Of a stretch of 64,000 bases of DNA, positions 10,816 to 21,297 are shown piece after piece (positions within the stretch are counted from its first letter, which is position 1; every line of letters begins with the position of its first letter). Under the pieces are notes generated by a model. That model saw only the letters and a program-made list of their open reading frames with translations. It had not been told where the DNA came from and did no database searches. A program made the position numbers and the translations under genes. Source of the DNA: Ipomoea triloba (Eukaryota; Streptophyta; Magnoliopsida; Solanales; Convolvulaceae); assembly GCF_003576645.1 (NCBI RefSeq), contig NC_044924.1, positions 30,841,540 to 30,905,539 of the forward strand. Reading direction: 5' to 3'.

Positions 10816-13554
10816 GTGGGTGGTTTATACCAACTGTTGCTGCCTAGGTGTCATTCAGCCTTTCTCTCAGCCAGAGCTTCGCCAGTAGTGTGGCATCAGC
10901 GACTGGGTCATCCCCACAATCAAGTTTTGCAACGAGTCTTACAAAGTTGTCCAGTTTCACCAAATAATGTTCGTACTGCTAAATTGTGTACAGCGTGTCA
11001 GTTAGGCAAATCTGCACGCTTTCCTTTAGATAGGGTTCCAAACAGTAGTCATAATGTACTAGATTTAGTATACACGGACATATGGGGTCCGTCTCCTATT
11101 ATTTCTGCTTCGGGTTCACGTTACTTTGTACTCTTTGTTGACGACTTTTCTCGTTACTGCTGGTTTTACCCATTACGGTTAAAATCAGATATTTATAAAA
11201 CTTTTGATTTATTTCGGGCGATGGTAGAGCGGCGCTTTTCCCGTTCTATCAAAGCCATACAGTCATATTTAGGGGGTGAATACCGCCGCCTCCATAAACT
11301 GTTTGAAACCCTTGGTATTACTCATCGCCAATCATGTGCCTACACCCATGAACAAAATAGGCGTGTAGAGCGCCGTAATAGACACATTGTCGAAACTGGC
11401 TTAGCTCTCCTCGCAGAAAGCTCCACCCCACAACATTACTAGGACTATGCCTTTGAAACGGCTACATACTTAATAAATTGTCTACCCTCCTCAGCCATAC
11501 AGTTTCAAACTCCTCACTACCGTGTCTATAATACACACCCACCCTATACGTTCTTTCGGGTCTTTGGTTGTCGTTGCTTTCTATATCTTCGGCCTTATAA
11601 CCGCCACAAAATAGAATACTGATCTGCTCCTTGTGTCTTCCTAGGTTACCCTGTTTCCTATAGGGGATATCGGTGCATGAACCTTAGCACGGGGGCGATC
11701 TTTATCTGTCGTCATGTCCGATTTGATGAGTCTGTATTTCCTTTTTCTGTGCAGCCTAATATACAGGATGACTCTCGGAATGATGTTTATAGTCCACCGT
11801 GGGGTGCTGGTCCCATTGTACCTGCCACTTGTTCTGTGGCCACAGACATGGCTATGCCACTGGCTAGGGAATCCCCACCAATGGCAATTCAAGCCCCGGC
11901 TGCTTCTACTGATACACATGCATCAACAGGCCCAATTCGTAGTGAGGGCCATGCCATGCGAACTCGGACCAAGACTCGTGGCACTGGCGAGCAATTCTAT
12001 GCTCTCAATGCCACTGCCGAACCGACATGTTACTCTCAGGCCATCGGACACCCGCAATGGCGTGATGCCATGGATCAAGAGTTCAATGCCCTGTTACATA
12101 ACAACACGTGGAAACTCGTACCACCAAACCCGACTATGAATATTATCGGCTGTAAATGGGTCTTCAGGACCAAACGAAAAGCTGACGGCTCCGTTGAGCG
12201 CTACAAGGCCCGTTTGGTTGCAAAAGGCTTTAATCAGGTAGTAGGTGAAGACTTTTTTGATACGTTTAGCCCGGTTGTCAAGCCTACTACAGTCAGGCTA
12301 CTTTTCTCCTTGGCAGTCTCTAACCGCTGGACTCTACACCAACTTGATGTTCATAACGCGTTTTTAAACGGGTACTTGTCAGAAACGGTATACATGAAAC
12401 AACCACCTGGCTACGAAAATCCTACGCATCCAGGACATGTGTGTCATCTACAGCGTTCTCTCTATGGGTTAAAACAGGCACCACGGGCGTGGTTTAACAG
12501 ACTACACGAGTTCTTGTTGTCGACAGGGTTCTCAGCCTCTAAAACTGACGTCTCACTTTTTTACTACACCGCTGGCTCATCTCGGGTTTTCCTGCTAGTT
12601 TATGTCGATGACATCATCATGATGGGGAATGATGCCTTATTAATCGACAGTCTTCTCCAACGGCTCTCCTGCACTTTCAAAATCCGTGACTTGGGCACAC
12701 CGAGTTTCTTTTTGGGTATCGAGACTATAGCTGATAAGGCTGGTTTTTTACTTTCTCAACAACGATACATGCAGGATATATTGTCCCGTGCTGGCATGTC
12801 TGATTGCAAACCACTAGCTACACCTGCTGCTGTCACACAGCCAGCCACTTCGTCTCCCGAACTCTATGACAATCCAACACAATATCGGCGTCTAGTAGGG
12901 GCTCTGCAGTATCTTACCATCACGCGCCCAGATCTCTCCTACTCTGTCAACAGGTTGTGTCAGTTCATGCATTCCCCAACTATAGATCACTGGGGTCTAC
13001 TAAAGCGTGTTCTCCGCTATGTCAAAGGCACTCAACAATACGGGCTCCGGCTGTCTTCCTCCTCTTCCACTGATTTACATGCTTATTCCGATTCAAATTG
13101 GGCCGGATGTCCTGTAGACAGAAAGTCAACCAGTGGTTACGCCGTCTTTTTTGGTACTAATCTGATCTCTTGGGTCTCGCGCAAACAGCGCACTGTGGCT
13201 CGCTCTTCTACGGAAGCTGAATACAAGGGATTGGCAGATGTGTCCGCAGAGGTCACTTGGGTTGTCTCGCTACTTCGGGAACTTGGCCTGTTTTCAATTA
13301 ACCCGGCACAACTCTGGTGTGATAACCTTGGGGCAACATATTTAGCAGCGAATCCGGTTTTTCATGCTCGTACGAAGCACGTAGAAGTTGACTACCATTT
13401 TGTTCGAGACAAGGTCGCCTCTGGAGAGTTCGTGGTTAATTTTGTTTCTACTCGGGATCAGCTAGCTGATATTTTCACCAAACCGCTACCTGCTCCGCGC
13501 TTTCAAGAACTACGAGGCAAGCTCAATGTTGTCGCACTCCAACCTTGTGCTTGA
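10816..13554 (+). pseudogene. copia pol: integrase, RT and RNase H with two stops
   Basis: One frame runs from 10816 to the natural stop at 13552. Domains in order: gag-pre-integrase (VVWHQRLGHPHN; zinc-binding CTACQLGKSARF), integrase core (YTDIWGP, FVDDFSRYCWFY, then HEQNRRVERRNRH), reverse transcriptase (GCKWVFRTKRKADG; catalytic YVDDIIMMG), and copia RNase H ([19 protein letters not shown], then STEAEY and ADIFTKPLP). Two in-frame stops break it: TAG at 11440 where relatives have the Trp of a YWD motif, and TGA at 11620 where the copy at 21133 has Arg. The reading frame is also shifted just upstream near 10790. The element could not make its own polyprotein. Confidence 0.85.
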
Positions 13555-13561
13555 GGGGGTG

Positions 13562-13718
13562 TGTTAGCAATATTATTATTATTATTATTTCATCTCTTGT
13601 ATAGTCTATAGTTTATATTTCTATGGCTGTGGCTTAGTCTTTGTTTAGTTGCCTACAGAATAGGAGAGGTATGATATAAGCTCTCTCTCTCTCTGTAATT
13701 GAATCAGATTTGAATTCT
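13562..13718 (+). repeat. Short 3' LTR of the first copia element
   Basis: It begins TGTTAGCAATATTATT after the purine-rich tract and ends AATTCTCA, the usual plant copia LTR terminus, with a CT microsatellite near the end. The partner LTR is missing. Confidence 0.65.
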
Positions 13719-14234
13719 CAACCTAATCCATGTTGCTCGGGAACTGTTTGAGGAAATGCCTTTTAGGGCTAAAGTGCCATCCCGCACCATGAACTATAAG
13801 CGATTTGTCATGCCGCACCCTAGACTTTAATAAGTGATTATTCGATCCACAAACCACTAATTTTTTTTCGTTTAGAACTTTTTGCAGGTTTCTTATGGGT
13901 TACCGGTAATATATGGTGACATGGAATTTTTTATTATTATTTTTTCATATTTTTCTTGGGCGGCCTGTGGCGATTTGAATGCGAAAATATTCCGGCGTAT
14001 TATTATTTCTTAGACACTATTCAAGGAGCTCTGCTTTAGATACCCAATCATGAAAATCAAATGGGCATCTCTGAGAAGTTATTGACGGAGAAGAAACCTC
14101 ATCATCATCCTCGTTGTGATCGGCCACATACGAATGGGTGACTCAATAGCTAAGCTTGCAGGCTGTCGGACAATCAAACTCTAGCTAAGCTACCATCATC
14201 ACCAAGCATTACCAAAATTAAGAAAGAAAAAGTT

Positions 14235-14540
14235 GTCGTACCGCATCTGGAAGGAAAGAAATAATAGAATCTGGAATGGGTCCTCGGCAGCTCAGGCAGT
14301 AACTTTGGAGGGTGCTAGGGGTTATCTAGAGGCATGGCAAAAAGTACAGGTTTCGTCCCCGTCACCTCCGGCTGAGCATTCTGTTTGGACGAATTAAATA
14401 CGGACGTCGCGATTGACATCAATTCCAGGGTGTATGCTTTTGGTTGTGTCTTAAGGGACTCTGAAGGTTTGTTCGTGGCTGCTATGTCATCCTCTTGTAT
14501 GGGAGTGCTTCAGGCAAAGGTGGCGGAAACTGTAGGATTA
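14235..14540 (+). pseudogene. RNase-H-like fragment captured by the MULE
   Basis: The translation shows YRIWKERNNRIWNGSS followed, after a frame change near 14390, by INSRVYAFGCVLRDSEGLFV. This is the linker and start of the RVT_3-type RNase H domain common at the end of plant LINE ORF2 proteins. The rest of the domain is missing. A similar but longer domain lies at 28345-29509. Confidence 0.65.
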
Positions 14541-15120
14541 TCTTAGTATGCATGTAATATAATTAAATCAATTATATAAATACTTTAATATTTCAAAGCA
14601 TGAGTACATGCCGTTATGAAATAATAAAAGTGAAATCACATGCATAGTAATAACCTCACTGCCTCATTCGAGAGGTAAAAAGCTTTTACGTAAAAATTCT
14701 AAATCTATGCATGCAAATATAATTCAAACGATTATATTTGTATTATAATATTTCACATGCATGTGAAGAAATATTAAAGTATATAAGCACATGCATAGAA
14801 TTAGAGTGAACTTCAAAGGGAAATGTTCATGCCTGTTCGAGAGGTGACTGCCCTTTATTTCCAACACGCGAGACATAAAACAAATGCCATGCAGGCGATC
14901 TGCTTCACTAAACAGTTTGCGAGACATCATCGCAATGCACTTAGTGTGGATCATCAAAGCTTCGAGAGATGGATTCTCCGCGAACTGATCTCTCGCGAGA
15001 CATTGATTCTCTGCGAACCGATCTCTCGTGCACCTCTCGCGACCTCTCGAACATCCAAAATCATCCCTACCAAACGTAAAACATCATATAGACAAGCAAG
15101 GAAAAAGATCGATAGATCGA

Positions 15121-15340
15121 ATGTATAACAGCGTTAGCAACACGGTGATATGTTTCTTGAACCTCCTAACGCTGTTAGCGTCCATTCCGATCATCGGCGC
15201 CGGGCTATGGATGGCGAGGAGCAGCACCACCTGCAAGAAGTTCCTCCAAACGCCGCTTCTCGTCATCGGATTCGTGATCCTCATCGTCTCGCTGGCCGGA
15301 TTCATCGGGCGTGTTTCTGTGTCACGTGGGCGCTCTGGAA
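15121..15340 (+). pseudogene. Tetraspanin N-terminal fragment captured by the MULE
   Basis: An ATG at 15121 opens a frame with two strong membrane segments: CFLNLLTLLASIPIIGAGLW, then, after a Cys-bearing loop (TTCKKFL), LLVIGFVILIVSLAGFIG. This matches the start of plant tetraspanins, plasma-membrane organisers with four membrane spans. A one-base loss near 15308 shifts the frame; the next frame continues ACFCVTWALW. The large extracellular loop and last two spans are absent. The composition is clearly more GC-rich than the surroundings, as expected for captured coding DNA. Upstream CTCTCGCGA-rich sequence (14970-15050) could be captured leader or promoter. Confidence 0.75.
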
Positions 15341-16659
15341 AGCTCTGCAATCAGGGATCGATCAACCACTCTAGACCACCCATCGGAGGAAAGCTCTGCA
15401 ATTCCTTCTGGAGCTTTAGTTTCTATGGTGGTCGGAGATTGGAGAAGGGTATTATGTTTCGGGTTCTTTGCATTACATCGCACTATGTGTGCTGTACTCG
15501 GACAATAGCTTTGTCGGAAAATGACATGGTGGTGACCGGAGTGGAGGTTCGCGGTGGTAGCAGCAAAAATTGGAGAGTTGCCATGAGAGAGAGAGGACAG
15601 TCAGCACTTAAATTGACTTTAAAAAAAATGCCACATCAGCACATTACCGGTGCCACGTCATCCCATAACCTGATAACCTGCAAAAAGTTCTAGACGAAAA
15701 AAAATTAGTAGTTTGTGCATCGATTAGTCACTTATTAAAGTCTAGGGTGCGGCATGACAAATCGGTTATGGTTCATGGTGCGGGATGACACTTTAGCCGC
15801 CTTTTAGAAATGCTGTGTCTTTCAACACGATGATCGCTGCATATTGTCGAGATGGGAATGTACAAGAGGCTTGGGGACTGTTGTCTGAGATGAGGAGGTG
15901 TGGATTTAAGCCCACTCAGTTTACTTTCAGGGGGTTGTTGTCAAGTGAGTTCTTGGATCATTATCAAGTGGTGCAATTGCATGCACTGATTGAGAAGGCA
16001 TCATTGCTTCACACTGATGCTACTGTAGGGACTGCACTGTTGGGTATGCTTGGGAGGTGCGGGTGTTTACATGAGGCCTGCAAGATTTTTGATAGCATGC
16101 CTAAAAAGAACATGGTTACATAAAGTTACATGGAATTCTATGATTCTATTGCTTGGACAACATGGATTTGTTGAAACGTCGATGACTATGTTTGTTGAAA
16201 TACTGAGGAGTGGAATGGATTTGTCTGAGTACACATTTGTGGGCCTTCTATCTGGTTGCCTCGGGATACATGATATGGAATTAGGAGAGCAAGTGCACAC
16301 AGTTGCAGTGAAGTATGGATTGGATAATGCAGTTTCTGTTAAGAATTCTCTGGATAGGGGAGGGCATTAAGCCTGATAAGGTGGCATTCATGGCAGTCCT
16401 CTCAGCTTGCAGACATGGTGGGTTAGTTGAACAAGGGGTGGCTCTGTTTGGGGAAATGAAAGGGAAATATGGGTTTGAACCAGAAATGAATCACTACTTG
16501 ATTGTTGTTGATTTGTTGTCTAGGTATGGTCATCTTGCAGAAGCTGAACAATTCATTGGCAGGATGCGTTTCCCCCCAAATGCTTCAATATGGTCTACTT
16601 TTCTTGATGGCTGCAAGAGGAAAAGAACGTATGTATTGAGTCATCAATCATCATATTAA

Positions 16660-17018
16660 ATAATTTTTTTTTATTAATTTACTAGAATGAAATCAATGAA
16701 TATAGAAGTTTTACACTTCGGTTCAAACTGCTAAAACGAGTCAAAACCTTATTTACTAAACAAGTGTATATGACACGCTCTAGCTGCTAATTCAATGTAC
16801 AGAATTAATTGAATCATTCTAATATGCTATTAGATCAGAGCATGACCATTGGATGTTTTTGTGAGTTTTTGGTGACATGGAAAAAGAGGAGAGAGAGGAG
16901 AGTTGATTTTTTTTTTCTAATTTAGAAATCATTTTAGAAATTATAAAAAAAATTAAACAAAAATAAAAAACTAAGCAAGTCACGCATGTAGCCCGGTGAC
17001 TAACTTTTTTTTAAAGAG
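16660..17018. other. Non-coding stretch after the PPR pseudogene
   Basis: AT-rich, no gene. It includes the 49-bp remnant of the membrane-protein gene (16780-16828). Confidence 0.5.
16780..16828 (+). pseudogene. Tiny remnant of the membrane-protein gene family
   Basis: About 49 bases reading GCTGCTAATTCAATGTACAG and onward match the segment coding LAANSMYRI in the genes at 2810 and 36710, with a few changes. It is too short to be functional. Confidence 0.6.
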
Positions 17019-17278
17019 AAAATTACTTTGTCTTTAAATTATACGATAATCGTAAAATTCGTCACTAATTATTATACATGCTAACTTTTTGTTCTTAAGT
17101 TACCATCGACGTTTAGTACAAAAGGGTGAAAACTACAACGTCAATGATAATTTAAGGGTGAAAAGTTAGCATGATCAACACGTCAATGATAACTTAAGGG
17201 TGAAAAATTATTAGCATGATCAACACTTAGAATTCTACAGTTACGCTATAACTTAGGGACGAAAAGTGTAATTTTTCA
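17019..17278. mobile_element. MITE-like repeat with internal tandem units
   Basis: The ends are roughly inverted (GAAAATTACTTTGTC... and ...CGAAAAGTGTAATTTTTC). The interior has GATAAYTTAAGGGTGAAAA units about 60 bp apart. No clear target duplication was found. Confidence 0.45.
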
Positions 17279-17333
17279 ATTTTTTTTTTTAAATTTTCTC
17301 TCCTGGTTTACTGACTTAAAAAAACATTTAACA

Positions 17334-17668
17334 GAGCGTTTGATTGGAGGAAGGGATTAGGGAGGAAATGAATTGTAATTCGGTGTGAAAAGAATAAGGT
17401 TAGAATAAAGTATGAATTCATGTTTGGTAGAGAAGAATAGAATTATTAAGAATGGAAAGGGAAGAAATAATATAAAAACTAAAATGTCTTTTTGTGTAAT
17501 ACTACGTAATAATAATGGTGATGATGATGATGATGATGATTATGATGATAATAATGATAATTGTCAATTTTTTTTTCCTTTTTTCTTCTTCCACTAAATT
17601 AGAATTCATGGGTATGAGTGTATGAATTTCAATTCAATGGGGGGAGGGAATCCCTCCAACCAAACAAT
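17334..17668. mobile_element. Tourist-like MITE
   Basis: The left end GAGCGTTTGATTGGAGG is the inverse of CCCTCCAACCAAAC at the right. A related left end lies at 4031-4251. The interior contains a short GATGAT microsatellite; the 61-codon frame across it (17412-17597) is not a gene. Confidence 0.65.
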
Positions 17669-18073
17669 GTAATTTCTTTAACTATTGAATTATATTGGAA
17701 AAGAATTACATCCAACCAAATATGTTGTCAAACTAATGGACTTGTTCTTCGAGCAACTTAGATATGATTTTTTTTTTTTTTCAAATTTACTTTTTGATGA
17801 AATGAAAGAAAGAGATGGTAGGGGAGGGAAGAGTGGAAGAAAGTGATGGTAGGAGTTTGAATTTTTTGGCCAGCTATAGCGTCTCTCACACACCATCAAG
17901 GCGCAATAATGGGCACATTTAATGTTTTTTTCCCCTTTTCTTGTATGTTTTTTTTTCCCCTTTTTCTCCTCTCTCTTTCTCATGGCAAAAATGAAAAAAA
18001 GAAATTGATAAAAGATTTCGACTGTTGGGGTTCCTATTAATAATAATAATATTTTTTTTTATTATAGTTGATA
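17669..18073. other. Non-coding, A/T-tract-rich stretch
   Basis: Homopolymer runs and AG-rich sequence only. No gene or complete repeat recognised. Confidence 0.4.
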
Positions 18074-18298
18074 GTTTTTTTTTTTTTTTTTTTTGGAATG
18101 CACATGAGGTGTCCTGAGCAGACCCTTCTAACAAGAGGTACCATATTCAGACTAATCTCCGCTCGCACCGGGTCGGCCCAATTAAGGGGCAAAGTGTTAG
18201 CCATATTGGTTTCTCCATACAAGGGGAGGATCGAACTCCCGACCTCCTCTTAAGGGAGGAGCAAGAGTGCCAAGCCACTCACGCCAACCAAGCTTGTT
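18074..18298 (-). mobile_element. tRNA-derived SINE, complete
   Basis: On the minus strand it starts AAGCTTGGTTGGCGTGAGTG, has a box-B-like GGGAGTTCGATCCTCC, and ends in a run of about 20 A. A perfect 12-bp duplication TTATAGTTGATA flanks it (18062-18073, 18299-18310). The family differs from the SINE at 50832. Confidence 0.85.
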
Positions 18299-18399
18299 TT
18301 ATAGTTGATATATAAGTTTTGAATGAATACTCTTTTTTTTTTTTTTTGGAGTATCAAGGACTTGATACTTACCTCATTTATTATTCATAATTGATTATT

Positions 18400-19146
18400 G
18401 GCTAAAGTGTCATTTAGCACCATGAACTATATCCAATTATTCATGCCGCACCCTAACTTTCATATCGTATATATGGAGCCACAAACCAAAAAAAAAAAAA
18501 AAAAATCACCTAGAACTTTTAGCAGGTTTCCCTGTCTTTCTGCTGACATGCATGCCGCAGGTTTATCACTGATGTTGCATTTCTTTTAACCTTATGTTAT
18601 CCATGTAACCATTTACATATTAAAAATTAAAAAAATATATTATATTAAAATAACCAGAATTTTCTTCTCTTTATTTTTATAATGTATACCTTTTTCAATT
18701 TTGCAATTCCAATGTTTCAATTTTTTTTTTAGAATTTATATTTTTTTGGCTAATTTTTTGTTTAGTATTTTTTCAAATTTTCAAATTTATAGAAATGTTA
18801 ATTTTTTTGTTTAGTGTCTTATTGTCAACAACTAAACAGCTGCCAAGTGAAATAAGGTTGGCGAAATAGTGAAATTTGGTCTCCGGTTTTTTTTTTAATG
18901 TTTTTTATTTTTTTTTTAATTTTAATTTTTAATATGTAAATGGTTACATGGACACATAAGGTTAAAATAAATGTCACATCAGTGGGAAACCTGCACCATG
19001 TCAGCAAGAAGACAGGGAAACCTGCTAAAAGTTCTAGGTGAAATTTTTTTTTTTTTTGGATTGTGGCTCGATATATACGATATGAAAGTTCAGGGTGCGG
19101 CATGAATAATTGGATATAGTTCATGGTGCTAAATGACACTTTAGCC
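18400..19146. mobile_element. MULE with long inverted repeats, no cargo
   Basis: Arms of over 200 bp at each side, beginning GGCTAAAGTGTCATTTAGCA, are inverted copies. A perfect 9-bp duplication TTGATTATT flanks them (18391-18399, 19147-19155). The ends match those of the Pack-MULE at 13767-15798, so they are one family. The two small open frames at its ends are mirror translations of the arms. Confidence 0.9.
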
Positions 19147-19155
19147 TTGATTATT

Positions 19156-20821
19156 ATATTATATTTATTATTTACACTTCACTTTTAGATTCGCCTAATA
19201 AAACTTCAAGATGAAGAAATTTCTTATTATTTTATTATTATGTTGATTGAACAAAAATAATTAGATGTGACATTCAAACTTGAAAAATCTTGTAAACCCC
19301 AAATGGAGAGTATTGATGGTATCATAGTAAAAAATTGCACCTTAAACTAAAAAGTATTAACTTGTCTCGTAGCCCCAAATCCCAATTTCTTATCTAACAT
19401 TGTTTTAAATTAGTTGAACAAGTAAAATTTACCCCAGAACTCCAGAAATCTTGTAAGCAATAATAGAGAAGAAAAGGGTAACATGTTCAATGGTAACACA
19501 ATCATTATACATGGACCATGGTTCACATTGAAAATTTATTTTTAATACATTAAATATTTATGTTTTGAATGTTATTATTATTTTTATTATTGTGTACCGA
19601 AGGTTCATTATTTGGATGCCTTCTGTTGTTGCCCTTAGGCAATTATTAGGCACTTATGTCTTGCCCCTTGGATTGTTTGACACTTGATACACTTGGCCTG
19701 TTGGACACTTAGACATCTGGTATTATGGTAAGTATTCGGAATCAGTGAAATAAGTTACTAACTTGTTATTATTGACTATGATAATCTTTCCACAATTGTC
19801 TCAATTAATGGAATGGAGATGGTATATTGCATGTGTTTTGGTGCTAGTACAAAGACTCATGTAGCAATTTGTCCCATTCTTACTTTGATATGAAAAAAAT
19901 ATATGCATCCTGAGCCTTAATTGTTGAACATTTATATTTTTACAATGTTACTTATCTCAGTTATCAAATCTCATATGTATTTAACTGTTTAAATTACAAT
20001 AGGAAGAAGAGTAGATGAGATGAGTTCTTTGAACTAATTGGCTGAGCAGATGTAATGAAGGATGCATTATGTGATTCTGTGAATTGTAACTTTGAAGATA
20101 TGTACATTGAGATTTTGAGTTTTGACTGTGAATTGCTTTAAATCCTGAATTGCTTTATGGTTTGAAGGTTTTTGCCTTGTTGAGCAATACTTGCTCAAAT
20201 GTGAATTGTAAAAGTATAAATTGACAATTGTGTGATACTCTGATTGTGAGATGTCTTTATTAGTTTATTTTGTAATAGCATCCTCAACATTTGGGGTTTT
20301 TTTCCAGTTTTTTATGGGCCACACCATCATCAGTTATCTCACTTAATCACAAAAACTCTTCTCCTCATTAGCTGTAAGTTTTTCTCAAATTTTTATGGAT
20401 TCACCATTTAACTATCTTATATTTTAATTATTTTTTATTTTGCTTGAATTATAAATTTAAAATTGCAAAGAAAATTAATTTAAATAAAAATAGCTATTTA
20501 TTTTAATCATTTTCATTGTTTCTCTATTATTTTAATCATTTTAAATTTTAATTGTCATTAAATCATTCAAAATTTGATTTAAAAAATATATTACATATTT
20601 GAACTTTTTGAAAAAGTTTAAACAAAAATAATAAAACAATAAAAAATAACAAATCAAATGTTAAAAAAAAAATCCTGTTGCATGAAAAACAACAGAAAAG
20701 AAAATTAAAAAAAAAAAACAAACAAACAAACAAGTTTTGAGAGCGGCCACTCTCAATCGCCCAATTTGTTTTAGCAGGAGTAAAATTCAAGAAAAGATTA
20801 ACATCCCTATTAATTAAAAAC
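19156..20821. other. 1.7-kb non-coding stretch
   Basis: No reading frame, splice pattern or repeat boundary is convincing. The part 19610-20300 is less AT-biased and could be old transcribed or retroelement sequence. 20400-20760 is A/T-tract rich. Confidence 0.4.
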
Positions 20822-20824
20822 TAT

Positions 20825-21113
20825 GACCCTGTTTGGTAAATGGCTGTTAGCTGATTGAGTTGGCTGTTCGGGTTAGAAAGTATGATTTGTTGATAACATT
20901 AGCTGATTGTAGAAAGTTGTTTGATAGATTAGTTGTTAGCTGATAGCTGTTTGGTATAATTTCTTTTCTCAAAAAGCTAATTGAAAAGGCTGCTCTGAGT
21001 AGCCTTTTGAATTTTAACATTTTGGAGTTACAAAAAACTTATTAACCAAACAACTAATAGTGCTCAAATAAGCCAAAATTGACTGATAGGCAGATTATTT
21101 ACCAAACATGGCC
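20825..21113. mobile_element. MITE with GTTTGGTAAAT ends, uninterrupted copy
   Basis: Ends GACCCTGTTTGGTAAAT and inverse GGCCATGTTTGGTAAAT, with TAT on both sides. Same family as 290-871. It lies 19 bp from the LTR at 21133. Confidence 0.75.
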
Positions 21114-21132
21114 TATCTCTTCTTTTTTTCAC

Positions 21133-21267
21133 TATTAGCACTCTCTGAGTTTGAGTCACGTTAGGACTAGCTATTCTACTCTACCTGAGACTCCCCTTGT
21201 ATATATATCTCCTATTCCTCATCATTGTAATTGTTCAATTGAATCAATACAATATTCAGTTCTCATC
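21133..21267 (+). repeat. 5' LTR and primer-binding site of the second copia element
   Basis: 135 bp, with TATATATATCTCC and an AATTGAATCAATACAATATT block near its end. The primer-binding site TGGTATCAGC is at 21268-21277. Confidence 0.85.
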
Positions 21268-21297
21268 TGGTATCAGCTAGCCTAGGTTTATTTTCCA

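Larger units (their letters stand above)
10736..13718 (+). mobile_element. 5'-truncated Ty1-copia retrotransposon
   Basis: It contains the end of gag-pre-integrase, integrase, reverse transcriptase and RNase H in copia order, a purine tract (GAGGGGGTG) and one short LTR at 13562-13718. The gag, protease and 5' LTR are absent. It ends within a PPR pseudogene, whose sequence resumes right after the LTR. Confidence 0.85.
13767..15798 (+). mobile_element. Pack-MULE carrying host-gene fragments
   Basis: Long terminal inverted repeats of about 160 bp (13767-13925 and about 15640-15798) begin GGCTAAAGTGYCATCCCGCA, and a perfect 9-bp duplication GCCTTTTAG flanks them (13758-13766, 15799-15807). These are MULE hallmarks. 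The interior has no transposase but holds an RNase-H-like fragment and a tetraspanin fragment, so it fits a Pack-MULE. The same ends are found on the 747-bp element at 18400-19146. The insertion site is inside a PPR coding sequence. Confidence 0.9.
13719..16659 (+). pseudogene. Pentatricopeptide-repeat (PPR) protein pseudogene, split by a MULE
   Basis: The left scrap (13720-13766, VARELFEEMPF) and the continuation from 15808 (NAVSFNTMIAAYCRDGNVQEA) are one PPR-encoding sequence interrupted by the element at 13767-15798. Further repeats follow (GTALLGMLGRCGCLHEACKI; VTWNSMILLLGQHGFVE; GIKPDKVAFMAVLSACRHGG; VVDLLSRYGHLAEAEQF), ending like the E-domain region of PLS-class PPR proteins that act on organelle RNA. 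Beyond the MULE there is a frameshift with a stop near 16121 caused by a duplicated GTTACAT, and a deletion plus stop near 16365. The N-terminal part is gone, replaced by the copia LTR. From memory the wording resembles Arabidopsis At3g58590; this is tentative. Confidence 0.8.

Noticed and set aside
13561..13718. Solo LTR
   Set aside because: It directly follows copia RNase H and a purine tract, so it is the 3' LTR of the truncated element, not a solo LTR.
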